Shown piece by piece: positions 31,265 to 41,218 of a DNA stretch of 64,000 nucleotides. Made by a program: the position numbers and the translations under genes. Under the pieces are notes generated by a model that did no database searches, was not told the DNA's origin, and worked only from the letters and a program-made list of their open reading frames with translations. The stretch lies in the NCBI GenBank assembly GCA_028752905.1, contig JAQNBH010000003.1:35757472-35821471 (forward strand). Direction: 5' to 3'. Numbering within the stretch: position 1 is the stretch's first letter; each line of letters starts with the position of its first letter. This stretch comes from Cladorhizidae sp. MBARI D1340-BT2 (Eukaryota > Porifera > Demospongiae > Poecilosclerida > Cladorhizidae).

Positions 31265-32069
31265 ATGAAGGCTAGAGCATCTAGTCATTATTCCTGGTGA
31301 AACTAGAGCATCTAGTCATTATTCCTGGTGAAGGCTAGAGCATCTAGTCATTCTTCCTGATGAAGTCTAGAGTACCTAATCATTATCCGGCTAGAGCACC
31401 TAGTCATTATTCCTGATGAAGGCTAGAGCATCTAGTCATTATATTCCTGATAGTCATTATTGCTGGAGCATCTAGTCATTATTCCTGATGAAGGCTAGAG
31501 CATCTAGTCATTATTCCTGATGAATGCTAGAGCATCTAGTCATTATTCCTGATGAATGCTAGAGCATCTAGTCATTATTCCTGATGAATGCTAGAGCATC
31601 TAGTCATTATTTCTGATGAAGGGTAGAGCATCTAGTCATTATTCCTGATGAAGGCTAGAGCATCTAGTCATTATTCCTGGTGAAACTAGAGCATCTAGTC
31701 ATTATTCCTGGTGAAGGCTAGAGCATCTAGTCATTATTCCTGATGAAGGCTAGAGCATCTAGTCATTCTTCCTGATGAAGTCTAGAGTACCTAATCATTA
31801 TCCGGCTAGAGCACCTAGTCATTATTCCTGATGAAGGCTAGAGCATCTAGTCATTATATTCCTGATAGTCATTATTGCTGGAGCATCTAGTCATTATTCC
31901 TGATGAAGGCTAGAGCATCTAGTCATTATTCCTGATGAATGCTAGAGCATCTAGTCATTATTCCTGATGAATGCTAGAGCATCTAGTCATTATTCCTGAT
32001 GAATGCTAGAGCATCTAGTCATTATTTCTGATGAAGGGTAGAGCATCTAGTCATTATTCCTGATGAAGG
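31265..32069. repeat. 415-bp tandem duplication at the array edge
   Basis: The rare forms GTCTAGAGTACC and CATTATCCGG occur at 31365 and 31780, 415 bp apart. They are followed in both copies by ATTATATTCC, three GAATGCTAG units and a TTTCTGATGAAGGG unit. The copies look virtually identical, so this is a recent duplication right at the array border. Confidence 0.85.
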
Positions 32070-32074
32070 CTAGA

Positions 32075-32305
32075 CTGTACTGTACTTGTATCATGAAACT
32101 GGCACTTTTCATGCACACCTGCATTATGAGATCATTTGCAATGATGCAAATTAGAGCTACAGATTGCATGTCTCTAGGCAAGGGTGTGCTGGTTGATGTT
32201 GATGCAACGTCCAGCCACTGTCTTTGCTAATGTTTTTCTTGATTCCCAGTTCTGCAAGGTTTCCAACTGCTTGACTTCAGCTCCATCCTGGTCTCACTCT
32301 AGTGT
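32075..32305. other. Unique flank of the satellite
   Basis: Non-repetitive sequence beginning CTGTACTGTACTTG directly after the last satellite unit. I see no ORF, RNA gene or transposon terminus in it. Confidence 0.6.
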
Positions 32306-32419
32306 ATGGTTTAAGTTCTACATGTACATGGAGATATGCACATAGAAGGTTCTACATGTACACAGAAAATTCTACATGTACATGGGATGTTCTACATGTA
32401 CATGGAGGATTCTACATGT
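32306..32419. repeat. TTCTACATGTACATGG minisatellite
   Basis: About five imperfect copies of a motif beginning TTCTACATGTACA, with units of about 28 bp. ACATGTACAT is self-complementary. Confidence 0.8.
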
Positions 32420-33065
32420 AATGTGGGATATGTACATAATTGACACATGCCAAGTGTGACCTGTGGACTGTTCTTTGTAAGTTCAAGGTTCCATTTTCAT
32501 TCAGAAGTTTGTTGTTGTTATTGTTGTTGTTGTTGGATGGAGGGAGGAGTGTCTGGAATCCTCTTCTGTCTAGACTAGGGGGTAGAAGAGTGGAAGCCTG
32601 GAGGTGCACCTACCTCTGAACGAAAACCCTAGGACTTAATTTAAACCTTGAAGATATACAGAAGATCCCGGGGTTGCCCACAGTGCCTGGACAGTCCTGG
32701 CTATTGAGTGGCACTTCCCAGAGCCTAGAATTTTCACCCCATGTATCACAATGTATGTGTGGCTACTGCGTGTACATGCTGTAATAAGTTGTAGAGTACA
32801 GGCTTTCCCATCACTTCAAGCAGTTCACCTGGTCACTTTTGAAATTGGGCTTTCACCGCCAATTATGAAACTCCACCCATTATTTAATGAACCTTCCATC
32901 TCTAAATGACTTGTCTGATATAGAGAAAGTTCCTCGCTACCTCTATCAACCTTTATGCAAAAACACAAATAAAGCACACCAACTGGATATTGATTCAAGC
33001 GAAGTGATGCAATGTGACTTCACAATATTGATGTGTGCTAGTGCGAGCGGTTGTGATCCTGCCTA
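32420..33065. other. Unique non-coding stretch
   Basis: Contains a short (GTT)n run near 32508-32535. The short ORFs here are unremarkable and I see no supported gene. Confidence 0.5.
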
Positions 33066-33381
33066 AATGGACTCACTTATATATGTACTATATACACTCA
33101 CTTACATGTATATATGTACTGTATATACACTCACGTATATACACTCACGTATATGTACTGTATATACACTCACTTATATATGTACTGTATATATATATAC
33201 ACTTGTACTGTATAAACACTCACTTATATATGTACTGTATATACACTCACGTATATACGTACTGTACATACACTCACTTATATATGTACTGTATATACAC
33301 TCACTTATGTGTACTCTATATGCACTCACTTATATATGTACTGTATATACACTCACTTATATATGTACTGTATTTACACTA
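33066..33381. repeat. ATGTACTGTATATACACTCACTT minisatellite
   Basis: Ten or so imperfect units of about 28 bp built from TATATGTACTG, TATATACA and CTCACTTA. Open frames across it give Tyr/Ile/His/Thr repeats, an artefact of a repeat without stops. Confidence 0.9.
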
Positions 33382-33550
33382 ATGTAGTGAAATAATAGTG
33401 CATATGAAAATAATAAAATATAATAAAATAACAGAATATTAAAAATAATAAAATATAGTATAATAAAATATAATGCAATAAAAGTATAGTAGTGAAATAA
33501 GAAATAAATAAAAATTAATAATTATGTGAAAAATATTGAAATAAAGTTAA
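33382..33550. repeat. AT-rich AATAAAATATA low-complexity block
   Basis: Degenerate repetition of AATAAAATA and related strings. Many AATAAA hexamers are present but nothing shows that they act as polyadenylation signals. Confidence 0.7.
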
Positions 33551-33560
33551 ATATAGGAAT

Positions 33561-33808
33561 GGAAAAGCGAGAAGTATCGGGAGCTTCCACCAGGCCACGT
33601 GTTCTCGCCCATAGCCATTGAGACCTTGGGGGCAATTGGCCCAAAGTCACTGGCCTTTTTGAAGGAGCTCGGATACCGCATTAGAACAGAGTCGGGCGAG
33701 CCTAAATCGACAGAGAACCTGCTCCAGAGACTATCTATCCGTGGCGGTCCAGCGGGGGAACTGCACATCAGTACTGGGCAGCACGGGCATCTGACACTTT
33801 CCCATTAA
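33561..33808 (+). pseudogene. Retrotransposon polyprotein C-terminal fragment (copy 1)
   Basis: The open frame reads EKYREL-PPG, then FSPIAIETLGAIGPKSLAFL, ELGYRIR and LLQRLSI. Residues F-P-A-ET-G, AF--ELG-R-R and LQR-S are shared with the minus-strand fragment at 36447-36770. In retroelement ORFs this type of block (VPVAVETxGxxG, ELGRR, QRxSxAVQRGN) lies at the C-terminus, after the reverse transcriptase. No RT catalytic motif is present, so only the tail survives. After LLQRLSI the copy diverges, losing the AVQRGNAAS part. The retroelement class is not resolved. Confidence 0.55.
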
Positions 33809-33960
33809 TATATATATATATATATATTTAATGTTTTTGTCTTGTCTTGTTTCTCTTCTTATCTTATAGTGCTTGCTGCTGTAGCTATATATATATATAT
33901 ATGTGGCATTATGGTATTGCAAATTGAAGACATAGTAAAACATTAAAATATAGTAATGTA
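33809..33960. repeat. (TA)n microsatellites
   Basis: TA runs lie near 33808-33828 and 33886-33902, separated by T-rich sequence. Nothing else is seen. Confidence 0.8.
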
Positions 33961-33961
33961 G

Positions 33962-34192
33962 CCTGAACTAAAATGGTATCCCAAGCTCTCTGAAAGGATT
34001 CACTTCCTGCAGGGGGTGAAGCATCATGAATTTGACTCCAAATATCAAGAGCATAATCCTGAAAAGTACACTGCACACAAGACAACCTTTCTGGAAGGAT
34101 CCATTCAGGAAATTCCGATGGATAAGATCACAGCAGGCAGCAGCTGCTGCAAGGTGAAAGGTGGCAACTGCACTGCACTTCTGATCCCATGA
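33962..34192 (+). other. Unidentified open frame, 76 codons
   Basis: The plus frame is open between stops at 33959 and 34190. It reads in a protein-like way (PELKWYPKLSERIHFLQG, then a Cys-rich end SSCCKVKGGNC) but has no early ATG. It could be a 3'-terminal exon, a transposon fragment or chance. I do not recognise the family. Confidence 0.2.
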
Positions 34193-35090
34193 CCACCTGA
34201 ATGCACCGAAAATGATGCCTGTGTCCATGCACAGTCGTTAAGGTCAACTCACTATCTCAGCTAGCAATACGCACTCCTCTCGAATTTGGATGAAACCCTG
34301 TTGCTGATTTCACAGATTTGCGTTAACTTGAGTGGCCAGGCTTCTGTGCTGACCACCTCTCCTCGTAATTGTAAGCAGCGAGAGGGAAAGTAAATGAACC
34401 TAGACCATGTAGACACGTCGCTGAAATGATTTAATCTTGATATTGCTGAGCCTGTTAAGCCATCACATGCTACAACACAGTGTTGGATTATGTAACAGTA
34501 TGGTGACTATTTTCCACACAGCACACTCGAGATACATGTGGTAACGTCCAACCGGGGATAGATAGGGCGGGCTGAAGGGGTCTACGTGATCGAGGGTTAC
34601 CGGATGAGATCGAGGGCCCCAAAGCACGCGGAAGAGCATCCAACGGTTGCTTACAGGACAGCAACAGCGACCATTCCTAGACCGACTTCCAAGCACCCTT
34701 TCCCCCTCGGCATCGCTATCAACCAAACCAGACTTACCCTCACCAACTGGGTCCAACGACACAGACACACCACGTTGTTTGTTGGAGCTGGAAACAGACA
34801 CATCGTCGGCAATTTTTAATTTATATTATTTATTATTACTACTATATATGTTTATATTATTTTATTATATATATATATGCATATTTTATTTATTTATTGT
34901 TAAATATATATTAGCTAAAAGAGTAATTCTGTGGTGATCGTTTTGTATTTGTATATAATTAATAATTATGGGCAGTATAATGTATAAATACACTACAGAT
35001 GTGCGTAATTTACTCTTGCACTATGTAATATATATGTAAGGATATATAGCTACATGGTCAAATATGAACCACGTTGAAATGATGGGGCAG
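34193..35090. other. Mixed unique and AT-rich sequence
   Basis: A GC-richer patch at about 34550-34810 is open in several frames on both strands without a recognisable domain. It is followed by AT-rich DNA with (TA)n runs near 34860-34880. No gene is supported. Confidence 0.4.
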
Positions 35091-35094
35091 TTAC

Positions 35095-35620
35095 TCTCTT
35101 TATTTTTTTATTTTTGTTTGTTTATTATTATTTTAATTGTTTATTGTTTATTATTATATTAATACCATTATTAATACCATTATTAATTTATTATTATTAT
35201 ATTTATTTTATTTTTGTTTTTTTATTATTATTTTATTTATTATTTTATTATTGTTTTTCCCCCCTCCACATCCGGTTCACGTGCATGTTGACGAGTGTGA
35301 CGACGGTTTTGGCGGTGAATAGGTATATAGCTGGCTCTCGCAAGTGTGAAGGCTAGAGCAAACTTAACTTAAAGTAAAACTATTAGTCCAAACGTCGAGA
35401 GAATAGTTTATTATTGAGAAGGTTATTGTATATATTATTATTGACAACCATAATTATTCTTATTTTGGTGATGGAATCGCTCACACTTTGTGCTAGATGT
35501 GCAATGCCTCTTTCACTAGCAATCAATTTCAAGTTGATTATTGAGATTAATGTTGTTATGTCAACTGAGAGTTCATCGAGAGGAATAATAATTAAGATAA
35601 TATAGATATTGTTATTTGTG
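35095..35620 (+). mobile_element. Dispersed hammerhead-like repeat, decayed copy
   Basis: In order it has a TTATT-rich block, CTCCACATCCGGTT (35265), GGTATATAGCTGGCTC, GAAGGCTAGAGC (35350), CCAAACGTCGAGAGAAT, TTATTGAGAAGGTTATTG, and later TTGATTATTGAGATTAATG and TGTCAACTGAGAGTTCAT. The same series occurs at 44990-45290. This copy has lost CTGATGA, carries an insertion inside the hairpin and reads CAAAC for GAAAC, so any ribozyme here is dead. Its boundaries are uncertain. No ORF is present. Confidence 0.6.
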
Positions 35621-36446
35621 TTAAATAGTCTCACACTGGGCAATAGTATAGTTATGTGGTGGCCTTAACAGGCTCAGCAGTCATTGTAATTTTGTTGTCA
35701 ACGGAGAATTCATTGAGAACATGCCCATGGATGTTCACCCCAGTGTAAAGTACACCTGCAGAGTTTGAGCTTCCTAGCTTCAAATCTGTGGCCATGCATA
35801 AAACCACACCCACACAGACAGGCACATGGGTGTTATTTCCTTCGTATCTTCGCCAAATTCTTCATTGCCACATTTTTGCCCCCTTTTGAATTCTTTTCTA
35901 TACGAAGCCTGCATACTTCCAACATGCACATTTCTTTCTGTTTAAGAATTTGCCACCCTATTATGTTGCTTGGAATCAGGTTGTGGGAATCAGGTTGTGG
36001 GAATCAGGTTGTGGGAATCAGGTTGTGGGAATCAGGTTGTTCAAACTTGCACAAGTTCAGAATCTGTGTCAATTCCTTGGTCTCCGAGATGACATTTCAA
36101 GCATTGCATTACGTAGAGATCAGTATTATCGTATTAGCTTTCAGTCATGCTAGGACTAGACAACTCTAATAATGCATGCAGTCAACAATTCAATTTTGTT
36201 CCATAGGACATCAAGAATATTTTTTTGAAAATTGATAAAGGTTTTCCCCATTTTTCCACCGCCACTTTCCTCTCAAAGTCTTGCATTGATTTCTAGTGTG
36301 CTGCAAGGTTAGCAGGCTCCTTATGTAAAATTATTGTATTATGTTAATTAATGTCAAAATGCTAACTTTTTTTTTACTTAATAAAATATATATATATATA
36401 TATATACATTATTATAGAGAACAACATGCCATACCTCAAGTTAAAA
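35621..36446. other. Non-coding stretch with 14-bp repeat and (TA)n
   Basis: Five tandem copies of GGGAATCAGGTTGT lie at about 35968-36041, and a (TA)n run lies near 36384-36407. The open frames crossing the 14-bp repeat are artefacts. Confidence 0.6.
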
Positions 36447-36770
36447 AGTTTAAAAGTTCATGCGATGACTAGGGAAATGGCTCGTCCCCAACCCTGATGG
36501 CAAAGATCCCATTACTGAGGCTGCATTCCCACGCTGCACAGCCACAGAAATCCGCTGAAGAAGATGTTGATGGGAGTCCTCTTCATAAGTCACTGACCTC
36601 AGGCGGCGTCCCAACTCCCTGAAGAATGCCTTTGCTTGAGGCCCAAAGGATCCACACGTCTCTACCGCCACAGGTACAAACTTGTATGCCGAGTCCAGGT
36701 GGGCGTACTTTTCACCCTTCAAAATCTCCGCCTGTGCTGCCACTGCACCAGCCTCAGTGACTGCAGCCAA
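36447..36770 (-). pseudogene. Retrotransposon polyprotein C-terminal fragment (copy 2)
   Basis: The minus frame reads GEKYAHLDSAYKFVPVAVET, then CGSFGPQAKAFFRELGRRLR, LLQRISVAVQRGNAASVMGS, and a stop at about 36450. It is the better preserved of the two fragments in the window (the other is 33561-33808, on the opposite strand). It has the complete tail from VPVAVET through QRGNAAS to the natural stop, with no ATG at its start and no reverse transcriptase motifs upstream. This indicates a 5'-truncated retroelement insertion. The class (non-LTR or other) cannot be fixed from the tail. Confidence 0.6.
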
Positions 36771-37598
36771 AAGGTTGGATGGGGCAAAGGTGTCACTGCA
36801 GGTTGCATCCCATAAATGCTAACTTTCACTTTTTTTTAACAACTATTTTAAATGGTGTATCTGCTCATATAGAAGTCATATTCCAAGTTTCAGAACATTT
36901 TGAAGATTCGATGATGCAGTTACGACAGCTTTTGCACTCACTATTTTCATTAGAAACCCAGCAAGTGTGAAGCAGAATCGCGCTGCATTAGATTAGAAGA
37001 ATTTCCACTAATTTCTCCCTAATTTCTCACCCAAACTCCATAATTTATATATCACCAGAATGCTTATTGTGTGCTCTTTAACCTAAATTATTTTATTTTC
37101 ACTGTTATGAGAATGTGTTGGGTATAGACCAGCATATCTGCATGAGGTCTGTATGGGATTTCCCCCCACTCTCCTGTGGTGCATTATCATACCAATTCAA
37201 ATAGTTTAGGTGAAACTACTACATGTACTCTTACCATAAACCACCTAGCAGCCACTTAGCATTATTAATGGATTTTTTATTTGTGGACTGGATTTCCTGG
37301 CTGACACTTTGGCATAAAAAATATCTATGACAAAAGTTAAATACATCATTAAATAGCTTATCTTCTAAGCTACATTTTGGTAGAAAAATTATGTTGATAG
37401 AGGGTAGTGGGTGGAAGTTATGATTGGTATTGTCGAGGTGTATTTTTTTGACCCCCCCCCTTAATCTCATTGTTACATTGCATTGATCAGCCCACCGCCC
37501 TGGCTGCTACCTCATCTTAGTCTATCTGCTATTCCGTAGCTACCCTTATGCCCTGTTACACACACACACAGCCCCCCCCCCTCCCCACACACACACAC

Positions 37599-37629
<31 letters not shown>

Positions 37630-37756
37630 ACACACACCCTTACTGATGCAATAAAAGCAAGTAGAAAAAATTTATAATTAGAAATTTGAAAATGTATTGC
37701 GAGAGACAAATATGAATTCCTACATTGTATTTTTGAGTGGTCGCTCTTGTGCCCCT
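36771..37756. other. Gene B 3' flank with C and CA tracts
   Basis: Mostly AT-rich unique sequence. It holds a C run at 37453-37461, and at 37558-37639 a composite of (CA)n and C runs, the longest being 28 C at 37602-37629. I found no clear AATAAA on the minus strand just past the gene B stop, so the transcript end is not placed. Confidence 0.6.
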
Positions 37757-39407
37757 CTACAATGAACAGCTAAGCTCCATTTCACTTTCCTCACGATCAT
37801 CAGCAGCTTGGATAGTTTGTTCTTCTGCAGTAACAAGTCCTTTTAATTTACACTGCGACTTCTCTGCACAGTTCTTGTCTGCTAAGTCCCCAGTAGGGCC
37901 ATAGTGCTTGGCCACTTTATTAGCAAAAAATGCACCACCAACGGGAGCAAGGACTAATCCAGCTATAACAGAAAGTGGTCCACCAGGTATGGTGATAAGC
38001 GCGATGGCAGGACTGGCCATGGTTACTCCCAGGAAAGTACCAACTGTTGCAGCCCCTCGTAGAAAAAGGCTCGTGGTAGTTTTGGTGCTCACCGTATCAC
38101 TCCAGTTTCCATGACCTCTCGTTTCACTTGTAGCTCTCACACGAAAAATGTAATCTGACCTGGGCTCCAAGTTTTCAATGACGGCCGACTGCTGGTATTT
38201 CTCAGGTAATGGGATCCAGTTTGTGCCATCTGACATGTAGTGGACTTCATAATCGTACTCATCAATGCCTACCCATTGCAACTTGACTCGGTTTCTGTCT
38301 CTGCCAGTAATGCATAGAGCAAATGGAAGACCTGGTATCGACGAGACTTCATCACATTTTTCACCTAATGCTTTACGATTCTTGGAATAAACCTCATGCT
38401 TAGCCGGGCCGATAGCTTCTCTGTAATATTGTCTCTCTGCACGTAAAAGATCATGCGACAGATCAACTGGAACACGTGTGACGTTGGCTTCTTCAATCTG
38501 CTCGTTAACAACTTTGAAGACCTTCAGTGAAAGGTCTTCACAAAATATTTTTGATGCATTCAAGTTGTCTAATACAAATTGATACAGCTTTCCACCTTCA
38601 AATTTGACCACCTCTCCATGTTGAGTTATTTTGCAGATATCGCCAATAAATTGGGACATCAGTGATTGCTTGGTAGCTGAAGTACTCTCTGCAGGTAAGA
38701 AAGTATTAAGCTCCCTTTCAAATTGACACTTCTTAGATTCCATAATCTCGTTGTGAATGACCATAAGAGTTGTTTTGTGCTGTTCATCTTCCTCGTTCAA
38801 AACACACTCTTCCATTGGGTATTTTCCGTTGAGACGTTGCTCCATCTCTCGTTTGTATTCGTCCGTAAGCACTTGCAATCTGTTCAGGAGGAATCCTTCC
38901 ACTGCTATAGCATATTCATCTTGAAAAGCAATCTTAGAACCTGAATTCATCAAGTTAACGTAACTTGTAAGGAGGTCTGCCATCACAAGACCGTTCTTAC
39001 ACTGCTGGTCAGAACGCATATTGCTTCCTAGTTTCCCAAGCACTAGAGCTCTAAATTCATCTAATTGGCTGGTGAACTCGCAGTTAAGTTGATCTTCATT
39101 CGTTGCAATGGAAGTAAGAACACTCTCTTCAATGCTTGGTCTTGGCAATGTGTGACACTCAATGGATGGAAAGAGATTATTAATAGCATCAATAACGCAA
39201 TCTTGGTCACTCTGTCTACCATCGTGTCGTCGAACAAGTACTTGAGTCTTCAAATACTTGGTAGGCGTGATCGGCCGGTTGTGTCCATCCGTAATTTGAA
39301 GTGCATGATCGCGAATTAACCACATGAAGTGCGGGAAATATGACGATAAGTTGCTCTGCGTATCTGATGAACTCCTGACCAGTGAAGATGAAAGATAGGA
39401 AAGGAAA
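37757..39407 (-). CDS. GBP-like GTPase gene B, exon 2 (end of G domain, helical region, FN3, membrane segment)
   Basis: Starts after the acceptor TTTGTCTTTTAG and joins exon 1 (47202-46679) in phase 2, giving a predicted protein of 724 residues. The first residues, FLSYLSSSL, match the GBP helix that precedes FPxFxWxxRD. HFMWLIRDHALQI then supplies the GBP G4 motif, with RD kept and T replaced by L or I. ITDGHNRPITPTKYL matches the family's DGxPxTPxEYL. A GBP-type helical stretch follows (CHTLPRPSIEE onward). A fibronectin type III domain lies at about residues 533-621 (RVKLQWVG, DYEVHYM, LEPRSDYIFRVRATS). A hydrophobic Gly/Ala/Pro-rich segment lies at about 623-671. It has no C-terminal CaaX box. 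A membrane-attached cytosolic GTPase is inferred. Confidence 0.8.
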
Positions 39408-39990
39408 CTAAAAGACAAAGACAAAAGTTATGACACAATTTAAGAATCATTATGACGAGTGCAACGAATGAAATACTAGTTTATAAACTTCAAGAGTTCA
39501 ACATTGTATTTCAGAGATATGGTAAACTAGTATATCAGAGATAATGGGCACATTGGCATGATTATCAATCAGTGCAACCCGGAGAAATGTATTTGTGGAG
39601 AAAAAGAGAGAAAAATGGTTCAAGTACATTGAAGAAAGTTAGTCTTATCGACAAACTGAAGGATTCAAGCATACTGCGAGTGCTTTCAATGATAAAAATT
39701 AGGTTGTTAATAAGCTATATTTAGCCGAAATGTAACTCGGTATTTCTTTGAGACATTTTGGGGCCACCGTATTAAAAAGGGAGTCCAAGAGCAATAGCAC
39801 TCTCTGGTGGTGTTTCAAAGTACAAATCTATGAGCAGAATGTCTGAGGAACTCATGAGGAGTAGAATATGAAATAATCATCAAATCCTTCAAGAGTTGTG
39901 GCATTTCTGTGAAAATGAATGGCTCCGATGATGATGGTCTTCACTGCAAGTTTCTAAAGATGGCAGCAGTCAGCAACAGTTGCTCGACAG

Positions 39991-40892
39991 CCAGGAGACA
40001 AAAGTGGCTAGCCATGCAAGCAGCAGCTAGCAGAGTTATGGAGACAAAAGTGGCTAGCCATGCTAGCAGCCGCTAGCAGAGTTATGGAGACAAGAGTAGC
40101 TAGCCATGCAAGCAGCAGCTAGCAGAGTTATGGAGACAAGAGTAGCTAGCCATGCAAGCAGCAGCTAGCAGAGTTATGGAGACAAGAGTAGCTGGCCATG
40201 CAAGCAGCAGCTAGCAGAGTTATGGAGACAAGAGTAGCTAGCCATGCAAGCAGCAGCTAGCAGAGTCATGGAGACAAGAGTAGCTAGCCATGCAAGCAGT
40301 AGCTAGCAGAGTTAGCTTCTCTTGTCTCCATGACTCTGCTAGCTGCTGCTTGCATAGCTAGCTACTCTTGTCTCCATAACTCTGCTAGCTGTTGCTTGCA
40401 TGGCTAGCTTCTCTTGTCTCCATAACTCTGCTAGCTGCTGCTTGCATGGCTAGCTACTCTTGTCTCCATAAGCCATGCAAGCAGCAGCTAGCAGAGTTAT
40501 GGAGACAAGAGTAGCTAGCCATGCAAGCAACAGTTATGGAGACAAGAGTAGCTAGCCATGCAAGCAGCAGCTAACAGAGTTATGTAGACAAGAGCAGCAG
40601 CCATGCAAGCAGCAGCTAGCAGAGTTATGGAGACAAGAGTAGCTAGCCATGCAAGCAGTAGCTAGCAGAGTTATGGAGACAAGAGTAGCTAGCCATGCAA
40701 GCAGCAGCTAGCAGAGTTATGGAGACAAGAGTAGCTAGTAGAGTTATGGAGACAAGAGTAGCTAGCCATGCAAGCAGCAGCTAGCAGAGTTATGGAGACA
40801 AGAGTAGCTAGCCATGCAAGCAGCAGCTAGCAGAGTTATGGAGACAAGAGTAGCTAGCCATGCAACCAGCAGAGCAGAGTTATGGCGACAAG
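39991..40892. repeat. 46-bp minisatellite with an internal inversion
   Basis: The unit contains GCAAGCAGCAGCTAGCAGAG, TTATGGAGACAAGAG and TAGCTAGCCAT, about 46 bp in all. Units run forward at 39991-40312, in reverse complement at 40313-40470 (TCTTGTCTCCAT...CTGCTAGCTG), and forward again at 40471-40892. A few units are truncated (near 40527 and 40735). Confidence 0.95.
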
Positions 40893-41218
40893 AGAACAAA
40901 GAGTTCCCAACCACTGAACACACCGAGAAGATCCCCCTCGCATGCTACACAAACATGAAGACCACAGCAAATAATTACATGTGTTTTAGTATCCTCAATT
41001 ATGGTGTCCTGGTTTGTGGTGGTGTCCCCAGGCCAAATACATCATACTAGCAGATTTTTTCATGTGCATACATTCAGTATAGAGCAAAAGTAAAGCATGG
41101 CTTGAAGATAGTAAGTATAGAAGGGATGGATATGCACTCCATATTCCCTGAAGGAAAAGATAACGTTTCTTTGAATTTTTGTTACAGTTTGATTGGCAAC
41201 TCAATAGACAGTGGTCCT

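Larger units (their letters stand above)
1..32074 (+). repeat. Giant 32-bp satellite array
   Basis: Every line of this stretch is built from one unit of about 32 bp. In order, the unit holds CTGATGA, an A, the hairpin GGCTAGA-GCA-TCTAGTC, and ATTATTC. Recurrent variants are a 29-bp form lacking AGG, a 31-bp form with CTGGTGAAA, a truncated form reading GATAGTCATTATTGCTGG, and forms with CATTCTTCC, CCTAATC or ATTCCGG. The variants recur in fixed order, which gives higher-order repeats. The array is already under way at base 1 and ends sharply at about 32074, where unique sequence starts. No gene, ORF of note or interrupting transposon is visible inside it. All units face the same way. Confidence 0.97.

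Noticed and set aside
1..32074. CRISPR-like array of about 32-bp repeats
   Set aside because: There are no unique spacers: units are head to tail with variant positions, and the window is clearly eukaryotic (spliced genes, LTR element).
1..32074. Hammerhead ribozymes repeated along the whole satellite
   Set aside because: CTGATGA and the hairpin are present, but the GAAAC box is not in the required position. The GAAAC seen in CTGGTGAAACTAGAGC variants lies before the hairpin, not after it.
33035..33387. Two overlapping plus-strand ORFs of about 110 codons
   Set aside because: They are translations of a minisatellite in two frames with Tyr/Ile/Thr/His periodicity, so not genes.
34463..34937. 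Overlapping ORFs on both strands
   Set aside because: Open on three frames in a short GC-richer patch, running into AT repeats. No domain is recognised, so it was described only as unassigned sequence.
35765..36169. 134-codon plus ORF
   Set aside because: It crosses a 14-bp tandem repeat and has no recognisable domain.
37757..39424. Gene B exon 2 beginning at the ATG at 39424
   Set aside because: That ATG lies in the intron's pyrimidine tract. The acceptor TTTGTCTTTTAG ends at 39408 and the in-phase exon starts at 39407.
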